Assembly (NCBI GenBank): GCA_016185015.1
Contig: JACPOI010000006.1
Coordinates: forward strand, 1-64,000
Source: Burkholderiales bacterium
Lineage (GTDB): Bacteria > Pseudomonadota > Gammaproteobacteria > Burkholderiales > Burkholderiaceae_C
DNA: 64,000 nt
Direction of reading: 5' to 3'
The notes under the pieces were generated by a model. The model made no database searches. It saw only the letters and a list, made by a program, of their open reading frames with translations, and was not told the DNA's origin. The position numbers were made by a program, and so were the translations under genes. Positions 50,065 to 58,143 of this stretch are shown in pieces (positions within the stretch are counted from its first letter, which is position 1; every line of letters starts with the position of its first letter).

Positions 50065-50814
50065 TCACATCTCGACCTGGACCGTCCGGGCATCCAGGAC
50101 GGTTGTTGTAAGCACGCGCCCACTATCCATACGGACCCTGGCCAGCTGGCCCACCACGCCGGGCGACAGGGCCTGGGCCTGGGAACTGATCTGGAAACCG
50201 CCACCCTGCACCAGCACCCGCACCTGGGCGCCGGCCTGGAACACCTGGGCAGCGCGCACCATGTTCTGGCGCAGGGTCTGGCCGGTGCCCAGGGCGCGGC
50301 TGGCCACCTGGCCCGACCAGGCGTCGCGCCCGGCCAGCACCGGGCTGGGTTCGGCAGCCCAATCCACCTCGGCCAGCATCAGGTCGTCCACTTCCAGGGG
50401 GCGGCCTGGCGCCACATCGCGGCGCAGCACCCAGGCCGAGCCGGTGGCCTTGACAGCCACCGGCATGGAAACATTCCAGCGGGTGGCCCCCTCCAGGCAG
50501 CGCAGGCCGATACGGCCCTGGCCCCAGAGGCGGCTGCCCGGGGGCAGATAGGCTTCGACGCGGGCGCAGGGCGCCAGCTTGAGCCGGCTGTCCAGCGGGC
50601 CCAGCCTGGCCTGCAGGCGCAGCGGCTGTTCCATGCGGGTGGCCTGGGTCGCCAGCGACTGGTCCAGCCAGCGCTGCGCCAGCGCCGGCAAGTCGGCTTC
50701 GCTGCCCACCGCCTGGGCCTGGGCCGGCAGCTGCATGAAAACACAGGCGAGCAGGGCCAGCGCGGCGTAAACGCCACGCATCCACGTCTTGCAGCCCGGG
50801 AGCATCTGCTTCAT
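50065..50814 (-). CDS. flgA: P-ring assembly chaperone FlgA
   Basis: Periplasmic chaperone for P-ring (FlgI) assembly, 249 aa. The signal peptide (about 1-34) ends QLPAQAQA. The SAF-type C-terminal domain has WVLRRDVAPGRPLEVDDLMLAEVDW, RALGTGQTLRQNMVRAAQVFQAGAQVRVLVQGGGFQISSQAQALSPGVVGQLARVRMDSGRVLTTTVLDARTVQV. AGGAGA precedes the ATG. It is divergent from flgB. The 226-base shared region (50815-51040) holds no clear sigma-28 promoter. Confidence 0.95.
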   Translation of the reverse strand: MKQMLPGCKTWMRGVYAALALLACVFMQLPAQAQAVGSEADLPALAQRWLDQSLATQATRMEQPLRLQARLGPLDSRLKLAPCARVEAYLPPGSRLWGQGRIGLRCLEGATRWNVSMPVAVKATGSAWVLRRDVAPGRPLEVDDLMLAEVDWAAEPSPVLAGRDAWSGQVASRALGTGQTLRQNMVRAAQVFQAGAQVRVLVQGGGFQISSQAQALSPGVVGQLARVRMDSGRVLTTTVLDARTVQVEM

Positions 50815-51040
50815 GACTTGTTTCTCCTGCCTGAACGGTGTCGTCGGGTGTTACAAAAAAACGCTCAGGACTCCACCCACATTGCCGACTATACGTACAG
50901 GCATGGAGCGCAAAGCCGGCAAATGCACAGCTTTCCCCCCTCATTTCAGGCGCTCGGGAATTCAAGTTCTTTCCATAATTTCCGTACGGGGTCCCAGCCA
51001 GCACCCGCCCTATGGGCCCCACCGACCGCAGAGGTGATTC

Positions 51041-51460
51041 ATGTTCGACAAACTGACCAGCGCACTGGACTTCCACGGGAAGGCCCTGGTGCTGCGCGCC
51101 GAACGCCAGCGCACCATCGCCAGCAACATTGCCAATGCCGACACCCCGGGCTACGTGGCCCGTGACTTCAATTTCCGCCAGGCCATGAGCCAGGCCCTGG
51201 ACGCCGGGAACCCCGCCAGCCTGGCGCAGCCCGCGGCCAGCGCCCCCAACCCGCGCCACCTGCCGCTCAACGCCAGCGGCAGCGCGCTGGGCTCCAACCT
51301 CGGCTACGCGCAGCAGACCCAGCCGGCCATGGACAGCAACAGCGTCGACCTCGACCGCGAGCGCGGCAATTTCGTCGACAACGCGGTGCGCTACGAATCC
51401 ACCCTGCGTTTCATTAACGGCAGTTCGCGCACGATCTTGAGCGCGATCCAGGGCCAGTAA
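51041..51460 (+). CDS. flgB: Flagellar rod protein FlgB
   Basis: Proximal rod subunit, 139 aa. TSALDFHGKALVLRAERQRTIASNIANADTPGYVARDFNFRQAM is the N-terminal rod signature (ANIANADTPGY type), and DSNSVDLDRERGNFVDNAVRYESTLRFINGSSRTILSAIQG the C-terminal part. GAGGTG precedes the ATG. First gene of flgB-flgL. Confidence 0.96.
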   Translation: MFDKLTSALDFHGKALVLRAERQRTIASNIANADTPGYVARDFNFRQAMSQALDAGNPASLAQPAASAPNPRHLPLNASGSALGSNLGYAQQTQPAMDSNSVDLDRERGNFVDNAVRYESTLRFINGSSRTILSAIQGQ

Positions 51461-51486
51461 GCCGACAGCGGCCAAGGAACACCATC

Positions 51487-51891
51487 ATGTCCATGTTTTC
51501 CATCTTCGGGGTTTCGGGCAGCGCGATCAGCGCGCAGTCCCAGCGCCTCAACGTGGTGGCCAGCAACCTGGCCAACGCCGACGCCGTGGCCGGCCCCGAC
51601 GGCAAGACCTACAAGGCCCGCCAGGTGACCTTCGAGACCGTGATGATGGACTCCGCGTCCTCGGCCGGTGTCAAGGTCAGCAGCATCAAGGAAGACCAGA
51701 CCCCGGCGCGCCGTGTGTTCGAACCCACCCACCCCTCGGCCGACGGCGAAGGCTATGTGACCCACTCCAACGTCAATCCGGTGGAGGAGATGGTCAACAT
51801 GATTTCCGCCTCGCGCTCCTACCAGAACAACGTCGAGGTCATGAACACCGCCAAGACCCTGCTGCTCAAGACGCTGCAGCTGGGCCAATAA
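51487..51891 (+). CDS. flgC: Flagellar rod protein FlgC
   Basis: Proximal rod subunit, 134 aa. Conserved N-terminus MFSIFGVSGSAISAQSQRLNVVASNLANADAVAGPDGKTYKARQV and C-terminus HSNVNPVEEMVNMISASRSYQNNVEVMNTAKTLLLKTLQLGQ. It lies 26 bases after flgB and 12 before flgD. Confidence 0.97.
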   Translation: MSMFSIFGVSGSAISAQSQRLNVVASNLANADAVAGPDGKTYKARQVTFETVMMDSASSAGVKVSSIKEDQTPARRVFEPTHPSADGEGYVTHSNVNPVEEMVNMISASRSYQNNVEVMNTAKTLLLKTLQLGQ

Positions 51892-51903
51892 GGAAACCGC
51901 ACC

Positions 51904-52554
51904 ATGGCCATCGACGGCATCACCTCCAGCAGCAGTGCGACCGCGTCCTCGCGCTCGCCGAGCAACGACACGGCGGCCATGCAGGACCGCTTCCTCAAGC
52001 TGTTGGTCGCACAGATCAACAACCAGGACCCGCTCAACCCGATGGACAACGCGCAGATGACGACGCAGATGGCGCAGATCAACACGGTCAGCGGCATCCA
52101 GCAGGTCAACCAGACGCTGCAGGGCATGGCCAGCCAGTTCGCATCCATGCAGGTGCTGCAGGCCGCCTCGCTCGTCGGGCACGAGGTGCTGCTGCCTGGC
52201 TCCGCGCTGACGCGCGACCCGGCCACGGGCATGGCCAGCTCGGCCTTCGACCTGGGCGGCAACGCCTCGCAGGTGAAGATCGAGGTACTGTCGCCGGTCG
52301 GCCAGGTGCTGGGCACCATCAATTCCGGCGCCATGACGGCCGGGCGCCACTCCTTCAGCTGGGACGCCTCGGCCTACGCGAACTACCCCACCCTGAACTA
52401 CCGCATCGCCGCCGTCAACGGACAGCAGAGCGTGGCCGCCACGCCCTACACCACCGACAAGGTGCTGGCCGTGGGCTCCGCCAACGGCACGGTCTCGGTC
52501 GATCTGCAAAGCGGCAAGAGCGTTCCCTACTCCAGCATCACCGCCATCCTCTAA
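51904..52554 (+). CDS. flgD: Flagellar hook assembly (cap) protein FlgD
   Basis: Hook cap scaffold that directs FlgE polymerisation. It is 216 aa: MQDRFLKLLVAQINNQDPLNPMDNAQMTTQMAQINTVSGIQQVNQTL (family core), VGHEVLLPGSALT, and a FlnI-like region with VKIEVLSPVGQVLGTINSGAMTAGRHSFSWDA. It lies between flgC and flgE. Confidence 0.96.
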   Translation: MAIDGITSSSSATASSRSPSNDTAAMQDRFLKLLVAQINNQDPLNPMDNAQMTTQMAQINTVSGIQQVNQTLQGMASQFASMQVLQAASLVGHEVLLPGSALTRDPATGMASSAFDLGGNASQVKIEVLSPVGQVLGTINSGAMTAGRHSFSWDASAYANYPTLNYRIAAVNGQQSVAATPYTTDKVLAVGSANGTVSVDLQSGKSVPYSSITAIL

Positions 52555-52574
52555 CGAACCCACAGGACTTCATC

Positions 52575-53816
52575 ATGGCTTTTCAAACAGGTCTTTCCGG
52601 ATTGAACGCTGCCAGCAAGAATCTGGACGTGATTGGCAACAACATCGCCAACGCCAACACCACCGGCATGAAGGCTTCGCGCGCCGAGTTCTCCGATCTG
52701 GTGGCCTCGTCCATCGGCGTGGGCGGCAACAACAACGCCGGCCTGGGCGTCGCCGTCGACACCATCGCCCAGCAGTTCACGCAGGGCAACATCTCCATCA
52801 CCGGCAACACGCTGGACGTGGCCGTCAACGGCGCCGGTTTCTTCCCCCTGCAAATGCCGGACGGCACCATCGCCTACACGCGTGCCGGCAACTTCAAGAT
52901 GGACAACACCGGCACCATCGTCACCAACTCCGGCGCCAAGGTGCTGGGCTACCCGACCACCACGGCCGGCGTCGCCACCAGCACCACCGCCGGGCCGCTG
53001 GTCATGCCCACGGGCGCGCCCATTCCGGCCCAGACCACCACCAACATCACCGCCCAGTTCAACCTGGACGCCAGCGCCTCTGCGGTCTACAACGCCGTCA
53101 CCGACACCCCGCCCTACACCACCTACGGCACGGCGCTGACCGTCTATGACTCGCAAGGCACGGCCCTGCCCTTCACGATGAACTTCACGCGCGCCGCGGC
53201 GACGGCCGGCCCACCGGCCCTGGATAACTGGCAGGTGCGGGACTCCACCGGCGCCCTGATGCTGGACACGAGCGCGAACCCCATCACCCTGAGCTTCGAC
53301 GCGGCCGGCGCCCTGGTGGCCCCTGTCACCAATCCACTGGTGTCGATCGCCACGCCCTCGCCCACCACGCCCAACATCGTGACCGCCCTGGACTTTTCGG
53401 GCGCCACCCAGTTTGCGGCCTCCTTCGGCGTCACCGACCTGACGCAGAACGGTTATGCCTCGGGCGCCTTCGTGGGCATGTCGATCGCCGAGACCGGCGT
53501 GATCACGGCGCGCTACTCGAACGGCCAGACCCAGGCCAACGGCATGCTGGCCCTGGCCGACTTCCGCAACCTGCAGGGCCTGGCGCCCATCGGCGGCAAC
53601 AACTGGATCGAGACCTACGACTCGGGCCAACCCCTGATGGGCCAGCCGGGACAGGGCAAGTTCGGCGTGACGCGCGCCGGCGCGCTGGAAGACTCCAACG
53701 TCGACCTCACCGCCGAACTGGTCAACATGATGACCGCGCAGCGCGCCTACCAGGCCAACGCCCAGACCATCAAGACGCAGGACCAGGTGCTGCAGACCCT
53801 GGTGAACCTGCGCTAA
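52575..53816 (+). CDS. flgE: Flagellar hook protein FlgE
   Basis: Hook subunit, 413 aa. N-terminus MAFQTGLSGLNAASKNLDVIGNNIANANTTGMKASRAEFSDLVASSIGVGG; TLDVAVNGAGFFPLQMPDGTIAYTRAGNFKMDNTG; C-terminus GALEDSNVDLTAELVNMMTAQRAYQANAQTIKTQDQVLQTLVNLR. Length is normal for Burkholderiales FlgE. Confidence 0.97.
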   Translation: MAFQTGLSGLNAASKNLDVIGNNIANANTTGMKASRAEFSDLVASSIGVGGNNNAGLGVAVDTIAQQFTQGNISITGNTLDVAVNGAGFFPLQMPDGTIAYTRAGNFKMDNTGTIVTNSGAKVLGYPTTTAGVATSTTAGPLVMPTGAPIPAQTTTNITAQFNLDASASAVYNAVTDTPPYTTYGTALTVYDSQGTALPFTMNFTRAAATAGPPALDNWQVRDSTGALMLDTSANPITLSFDAAGALVAPVTNPLVSIATPSPTTPNIVTALDFSGATQFAASFGVTDLTQNGYASGAFVGMSIAETGVITARYSNGQTQANGMLALADFRNLQGLAPIGGNNWIETYDSGQPLMGQPGQGKFGVTRAGALEDSNVDLTAELVNMMTAQRAYQANAQTIKTQDQVLQTLVNLR

Positions 53817-53839
53817 ACGCCACCTGAAAGCCACAGACC

Positions 53840-54580
53840 ATGGACCGCCTGATCTACACCGCCATGACCGGAGCCAACGCTGCCGCGCACCGGCAGTCCG
53901 TGCTCTCCAACAACCTGGCCAACGTCTCGACCAACGGCTTTCGCGCCGAGCTCTCGACCTACCGCGCCGTGCCCCTGCGCGGCGAGGGCGCGACCACACG
54001 CGTGTTCGCCCTCGAGGCCACGGCCGGCCACCGCGATGCGCCGGGCCCGGCCCAGCGCACCGGCCGCGATCTGGACGCCATGCCGCAGGGCAACAGCTGG
54101 TTCGCCGTGCAGGGCCTGGACGGGACCGAGGCCTACACCCGCAGCGGCGGCTTCGAGGTCTCGCCCCAGGGTGTGCTGATGACCAGCACCGGCCTGCCCG
54201 TGCTGTCCGACGGTGGCGCGCCGATCAACGTGCCCAACGACTCGGTGATCAGCCTGGGTTTCGACGGCACCATCAGCGCCAAGACCGGCAACCAGCCTTC
54301 AAGCACCGTGGGCCGCCTCAAGCTGGCCACACCGACTCCCGAGGACCCGCTCAAGCGCGGGGCCGACGGCCTGTTCCGCCCGGCTTCGGGCGCCCCGCTG
54401 CCCAACGACGCCAATGCCCGCATGCTGGTGGGTGTGCTCGAGGGCTCCAACGTGAACGCGGTGGAGACCATGGTCGGGATGATCCAGACCGCGCGCCAGT
54501 TCGAGGTGCAGATGCGCCTGATGCAGACCGCCGAATCCAACGACCGCTCCGCCGGCCAGCTGCTCAGCCTGCAAGGCTGA
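53840..54580 (+). CDS. flgF: Flagellar rod protein FlgF
   Basis: Proximal rod subunit, 246 aa: MDRLIYTAMTGANAAAHRQSVLSNNLANVSTNGFRAELSTYRAVPL, NSWFAVQGLDGTEAYTRSGGFEVSPQGVLMTSTGLPVL and the C-terminal EGSNVNAVETMVGMIQTARQFEVQMRLMQTAE. It lies 23 bases after flgE. Confidence 0.96.
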   Translation: MDRLIYTAMTGANAAAHRQSVLSNNLANVSTNGFRAELSTYRAVPLRGEGATTRVFALEATAGHRDAPGPAQRTGRDLDAMPQGNSWFAVQGLDGTEAYTRSGGFEVSPQGVLMTSTGLPVLSDGGAPINVPNDSVISLGFDGTISAKTGNQPSSTVGRLKLATPTPEDPLKRGADGLFRPASGAPLPNDANARMLVGVLEGSNVNAVETMVGMIQTARQFEVQMRLMQTAESNDRSAGQLLSLQG

Positions 54581-54603
54581 AGCCCACTTTTCAGGAAACC
54601 ACC

Positions 54604-55386
54604 ATGTTCAATTCCCTGTGGATCGCCAAGACCGGCATGGAAGCCCAGCAGATGCAGCTGGACGTCATCTCCAACAACCTGGCCAACTCGTCCACCAACG
54701 GCTTCAAGCGCGCGCACGCCGTGTTCGAGGACCTGATGTACCAGAACCTGCGCCAGGCCGGCTCCAGCACCTCCGAACAATCGCAGCTGCCCACCGGCCT
54801 GCAGGTGGGCCTGGGGGTGCGCACCGTGTCCACCAGCCGCAGCTTCGCGCAGGGCAGCCTGCAGCAGTCGGGCAACAACCTGGACGTGGCCATCCGGGGC
54901 AACGGTTTCTTCCAGATCACCATGCCCGACGGCACGCTCAACTACACGCGTGACGGCGCCTTCCAGGTCAACGCCCAGGGCCAGCTCGTCACCAGCAACG
55001 GCCTGCCGGTGGCCAACGGCATCACGGTGCCGGCCAACGCGACGAGCGTGAGCATCTCGGCCGACGGCAACGTCACGGCGTCCATCCCGGGCACCGTCAC
55101 GCCGCAGCCCATCGGCACCATCGCGCTGGCCAGCTTCATCAACCCGGCCGGCCTGGAGCCGCGCGGCCAGAACCTCTATGCCGAAACGGCCGCCTCCGGC
55201 CAGCCCAACACCGGCAACCCGGGCGCCAACGGTCTGGGCCAGCTGATGCAGGGTTTCCTGGAGACCTCCAACGTCAACGTGGTGCAGGAGCTGGTGACCA
55301 TGATCCAGACCCAGCGCGCCTACGAGATGAATTCCAAGGCCATCCAGACCTCGGACCAGATGCTGCAGAAACTGGGACAACTGTGA
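54604..55386 (+). CDS. flgG: Flagellar distal rod protein FlgG
   Basis: Distal rod subunit, 260 aa: MFNSLWIAKTGMEAQQMQLDVISNNLANSSTNGFKRAHAVFEDLMYQNLRQAGSSTSEQSQLPTGLQVGLGVRTVSTSRSFAQGSLQQSGNNLDVAIRGNGFFQITMPDGTLNYTRDG is near-canonical. C-terminus FLETSNVNVVQELVTMIQTQRAYEMNSKAIQTSDQMLQKLGQL. It overlaps flgH by 4 bases. Confidence 0.98.
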   Translation: MFNSLWIAKTGMEAQQMQLDVISNNLANSSTNGFKRAHAVFEDLMYQNLRQAGSSTSEQSQLPTGLQVGLGVRTVSTSRSFAQGSLQQSGNNLDVAIRGNGFFQITMPDGTLNYTRDGAFQVNAQGQLVTSNGLPVANGITVPANATSVSISADGNVTASIPGTVTPQPIGTIALASFINPAGLEPRGQNLYAETAASGQPNTGNPGANGLGQLMQGFLETSNVNVVQELVTMIQTQRAYEMNSKAIQTSDQMLQKLGQL

Positions 55387-56063
55387 TGAAACACCTGACC
55401 CTGCTCCTGGGTGCGACACTGCTGGCCGGCTGCGCCTCCACGCCGAAACCGGCGCTGGTCGACTTCGCCGAACCGCGCCTGACGCAAGCGGCCGCACAAC
55501 CAGCCGCGCGCCCGGCCACCGGCAGCCTGTTCCAGAACGCCAGCTACCGCCCCAGCTTCGAAGACCGCCGCGCGCGCCAGGTCGGCGACACACTGACCGT
55601 GCGCATCGTCGAGAACGTCACGGCCAGCCAGAAGTCCAGCTCCACGGCCAACCGCAGCAGCAGCATCGAAGGCAGCATCACCGCCGTGCCGGGCATGAAG
55701 TTTCCGGGCACTGTCGCCGAGAACAATTTCCGCATCGGCGCGGGCAGCGAGGCCGACTTCACGGGCAAGGGTGGTACCGAAGCCGCCAACACCTTCTCGG
55801 GTTCGATCACGACCACCGTGGCCGAAGTGCTGCCCAACGGGCACCTGGTCGTCACCGGGGAAAAACAGATCGGCCTGAACCACAACGTGGACGTGCTGCG
55901 CTTCACCGGCACGGTGGACCCGCTGGCCATCCTGCCGGGCAGCATCGTCAACTCCAGCGCCGTGGCCAATGTGCGCGTCGAGTCCAAGGGCCGCGGCCCG
56001 CAGCACGAAGCGCAGACAGTTGGCTGGTTAACCCGGTTCTTTTTCAACATTTCGCCGTTCTGA
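55383..56063 (+). CDS. flgH: Flagellar L-ring lipoprotein FlgH
   Basis: Outer-membrane L-ring lipoprotein, 226 aa. Signal peptide with lipobox LLAGC (Cys16). Conserved parts: GSLFQNASYRPSFEDRRARQVGDTLTVRIVENVTASQKSSSTANRSSS, VAEVLPNGHLVVTGEKQIGLNHNVDVLRFTGTVDPLAILPGSIVNSSAVANVRVESKGRG and the C-terminal FFFNISPF. Confidence 0.97.
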   Translation: MMKHLTLLLGATLLAGCASTPKPALVDFAEPRLTQAAAQPAARPATGSLFQNASYRPSFEDRRARQVGDTLTVRIVENVTASQKSSSTANRSSSIEGSITAVPGMKFPGTVAENNFRIGAGSEADFTGKGGTEAANTFSGSITTTVAEVLPNGHLVVTGEKQIGLNHNVDVLRFTGTVDPLAILPGSIVNSSAVANVRVESKGRGPQHEAQTVGWLTRFFFNISPF

Positions 56064-56125
56064 GCACTTACAGAATCAGCTATCGCCTGTTTCGACTTTT
56101 TCCGTCAGAACTTGAGCCCCGCATC

Positions 56126-57265
56126 ATGAACACCGGCTTCCTCTTCTCCATGCTCCCGTCCCTGCGCCGAAGCGCAGCACTGCTCGGCCTGTGCCTGCTC
56201 ATGGCCCAGCCCGCGCTGGCCGGCCGCATCAAGGAAGTGGCCGCCATCGAAGGCGTACGCAGCAACCAGCTGACCGGCTTCGGCCTGGTGATCGGCCTGG
56301 ACGGCACCGGCGACCAGACCACGCAGATGCCCTACACCACGCAGACGCTGAGCAACTACCTGCAGCAGATGGGCATTGCCCTCTCGCCGGAACTTGCCTC
56401 GCGCCTGCAGCTCAAGAACGTGGCGGCCGTGCTGGTCACGGCGCAGCTGCCGGCCTTCGCGCGGCCCGGCCAGGCCATGGACGTGACCGTCTCCTCGCTG
56501 GGCAATGCCAAGTCCCTCAAGGGCGGCACCCTCATTTCCACGCCGCTGCGCGGTGCCGACGGCCAGGTCTATGCCCTGGCCCAGGGCAGCCTGATCGTCG
56601 CCGGCGCTGGCGCTTCGGCTGGCGGCAGCCGCGTGCAGATCAACCACCTGAGCGCTGGCCGTATCCCCGGCGGCGCCCAGATCGAGCGCGCCGTGCCCAC
56701 GCCCCTGCTCGAAGGCGACAGCATCAAGCTCGGCCTGGAGGCCAGCGACTTCCAGACCGCACGCCGTGTGGCCGCGGCCATCAACACCCGCTTCGGCGAC
56801 GGCGTGGCCCGCGCCCTGGACGGCCGCACGGTGGATGTGCGCGCGCCCACGGAGCCCAACGATCGCATCAGCTTCATCGCCGAGATGGAAGAGCTGCCCC
56901 TGGAGTCCTCGGTCCCGGCCGCGCGCGTCGTCATCAATTCGCGCACCGGCTCCATCGTGCTCAACCAGGCCGTGACCCTGGGCCCCTGCGCCATCGCGCA
57001 CGGCAACCTCTCGGTCAGCATCAGTTCCACGCCCATCATCAGCCAGCCCGGTCCGCTGTCCAGCGGCCAGACCGTGGTGGCCGAGAAGGCCAATATCGAA
57101 ATCCGCCAGGAACCCGGCATCCTGATCCAGCTGCCCACGGCCCCCAAGCTGGCCGACGTGGTGCGCGCGCTCAACGCCCTGGGCGCCACGCCGCAGGACC
57201 TGCTGGCCATCCTGCAGGCCATCAAGGCCGCCGGCGCGCTCAACGCCGAACTCGAAGTGATCTGA
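56126..57265 (+). CDS. flgI: Flagellar P-ring protein FlgI
   Basis: Periplasmic P-ring subunit, 379 aa. Signal peptide (about 1-32, ending QPALAGRI), then KEVAAIEGVRSNQLTGFGLVIGLDGTGDQTTQMPYTTQTLSNYLQQMGI, NVAAVLVTAQLPAFARPGQAMDVTVSSLGNAKSLKGGTLISTPLRGADGQVYALAQG and the C-terminal TAPKLADVVRALNALGATPQDLLAILQAIKAAGALNAELEVI. Confidence 0.98.
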   Translation: MNTGFLFSMLPSLRRSAALLGLCLLMAQPALAGRIKEVAAIEGVRSNQLTGFGLVIGLDGTGDQTTQMPYTTQTLSNYLQQMGIALSPELASRLQLKNVAAVLVTAQLPAFARPGQAMDVTVSSLGNAKSLKGGTLISTPLRGADGQVYALAQGSLIVAGAGASAGGSRVQINHLSAGRIPGGAQIERAVPTPLLEGDSIKLGLEASDFQTARRVAAAINTRFGDGVARALDGRTVDVRAPTEPNDRISFIAEMEELPLESSVPAARVVINSRTGSIVLNQAVTLGPCAIAHGNLSVSISSTPIISQPGPLSSGQTVVAEKANIEIRQEPGILIQLPTAPKLADVVRALNALGATPQDLLAILQAIKAAGALNAELEVI

Positions 57266-57267
57266 AG

Positions 57268-58143
57268 ATGCAGTCCGGCGCGCTCAACCCCATGACGCAA
57301 GCGCTGGCCGCCGATGGCGCCAGCCTGAACCGCCTGAAGTTCCAGGCCGGCCAGGCCACGCCCGAAGCGGTGAAAGAAACCGCCAAGCAGTTCGAGGCAC
57401 TGTTCATGCGCGAGCTGCTCAAGAGCATGCGCGACGCCACGGCCAGCATGAAAAGCGGCATGCTCGACAACCCGGGCAGCGACCTGGGCAGCGACCTGCT
57501 GGACCAGCAGTTCGCCGTGCAGATGACCGGCCAGCCCGGCGGCCTGGCCGAGGTGATCGCCAAGCAGCTGATGCAGCAGATGGGCATGACGGAGCCGGCC
57601 AAGGCCGGTGCCCAACCCGAGCCCGTCGCAACGGCCCCCGCGGTGCCTGCCCCCGCTGCTGCACGCGGCTTCGTGCAGCAGCACGGCGCCGCCGCCCAGG
57701 AGGTGGAACGCAGCAGCGGCCTGCCCGCCAGCTACCTGCTGGGCCAGGCTGGCCACGAAAGCGGCTGGGGCCAGCGCGAGATCCTCATGAAGGACGGCAG
57801 CCCCTCGTTCAACCTCTTCGGCATCAAGGCCGGTGGCAACTGGAAAGGCAAGGTGGCCGAGGTCACCACCACCGAGTACACCGATGGCGTGCCGCACAAG
57901 ACCGTGGCGCGCTTTCGCGCCTACGACTCGCATGCCGAGTCCTTCCGCGATTTCGCGCAACTGATCTCCAACAGCCCGCGTTATGCGCAGGCACGCCAGC
58001 AGACCGGCTCGGTCCAGGGCTGGTCCGAGGGCCTGCAGGACGCCGGCTACGCCACCGACCCGGATTACGCGGCCAAGCTCAGCCGAGCCATCAACACCAC
58101 GCTGCGCCTGCAGCGCGCCTCTGACGCCCGGAGCCTGTCATGA
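57268..58143 (+). CDS. flgJ: Rod-cap and peptidoglycan hydrolase FlgJ
   Basis: Two-domain protein of 291 aa. The rod-scaffolding N-terminus has EAVKETAKQFEALFMRELLKSMRDATASMKSGMLDNPGSDLGSDLLDQQFAVQM. A Pro/Ala linker leads to the glucosaminidase domain that opens the wall for the rod: LPASYLLGQAGHESGWGQREIL (catalytic Glu), SPSFNLFGIKAGGNWKGK, FRAYDSHAESFRDFAQLI. ATG 57268 lies 2 bases after the flgI stop; a longer frame upstream is only the flgI shadow. It overlaps flgK by 4 bases. Confidence 0.96.
   Translation: MQSGALNPMTQALAADGASLNRLKFQAGQATPEAVKETAKQFEALFMRELLKSMRDATASMKSGMLDNPGSDLGSDLLDQQFAVQMTGQPGGLAEVIAKQLMQQMGMTEPAKAGAQPEPVATAPAVPAPAAARGFVQQHGAAAQEVERSSGLPASYLLGQAGHESGWGQREILMKDGSPSFNLFGIKAGGNWKGKVAEVTTTEYTDGVPHKTVARFRAYDSHAESFRDFAQLISNSPRYAQARQQTGSVQGWSEGLQDAGYATDPDYAAKLSRAINTTLRLQRASDARSLS

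Noticed and set aside
50962-50988. TCAAGTTC-N11-TCCGTACG as a sigma-28 promoter for flgB
   Set aside because: The -35 fits but the -10 shares only 4 of 8 bases with GCCGATAA. flgB operons are usually FlhDC/sigma-70 class II, so I did not call it.
56191-57267. N-terminal extension of flgJ across flgI
   Set aside because: The frame is open but translates to Arg/Pro/Gly-rich sequence in the +2 frame of flgI. FlgJ homology begins at ATG 57268.
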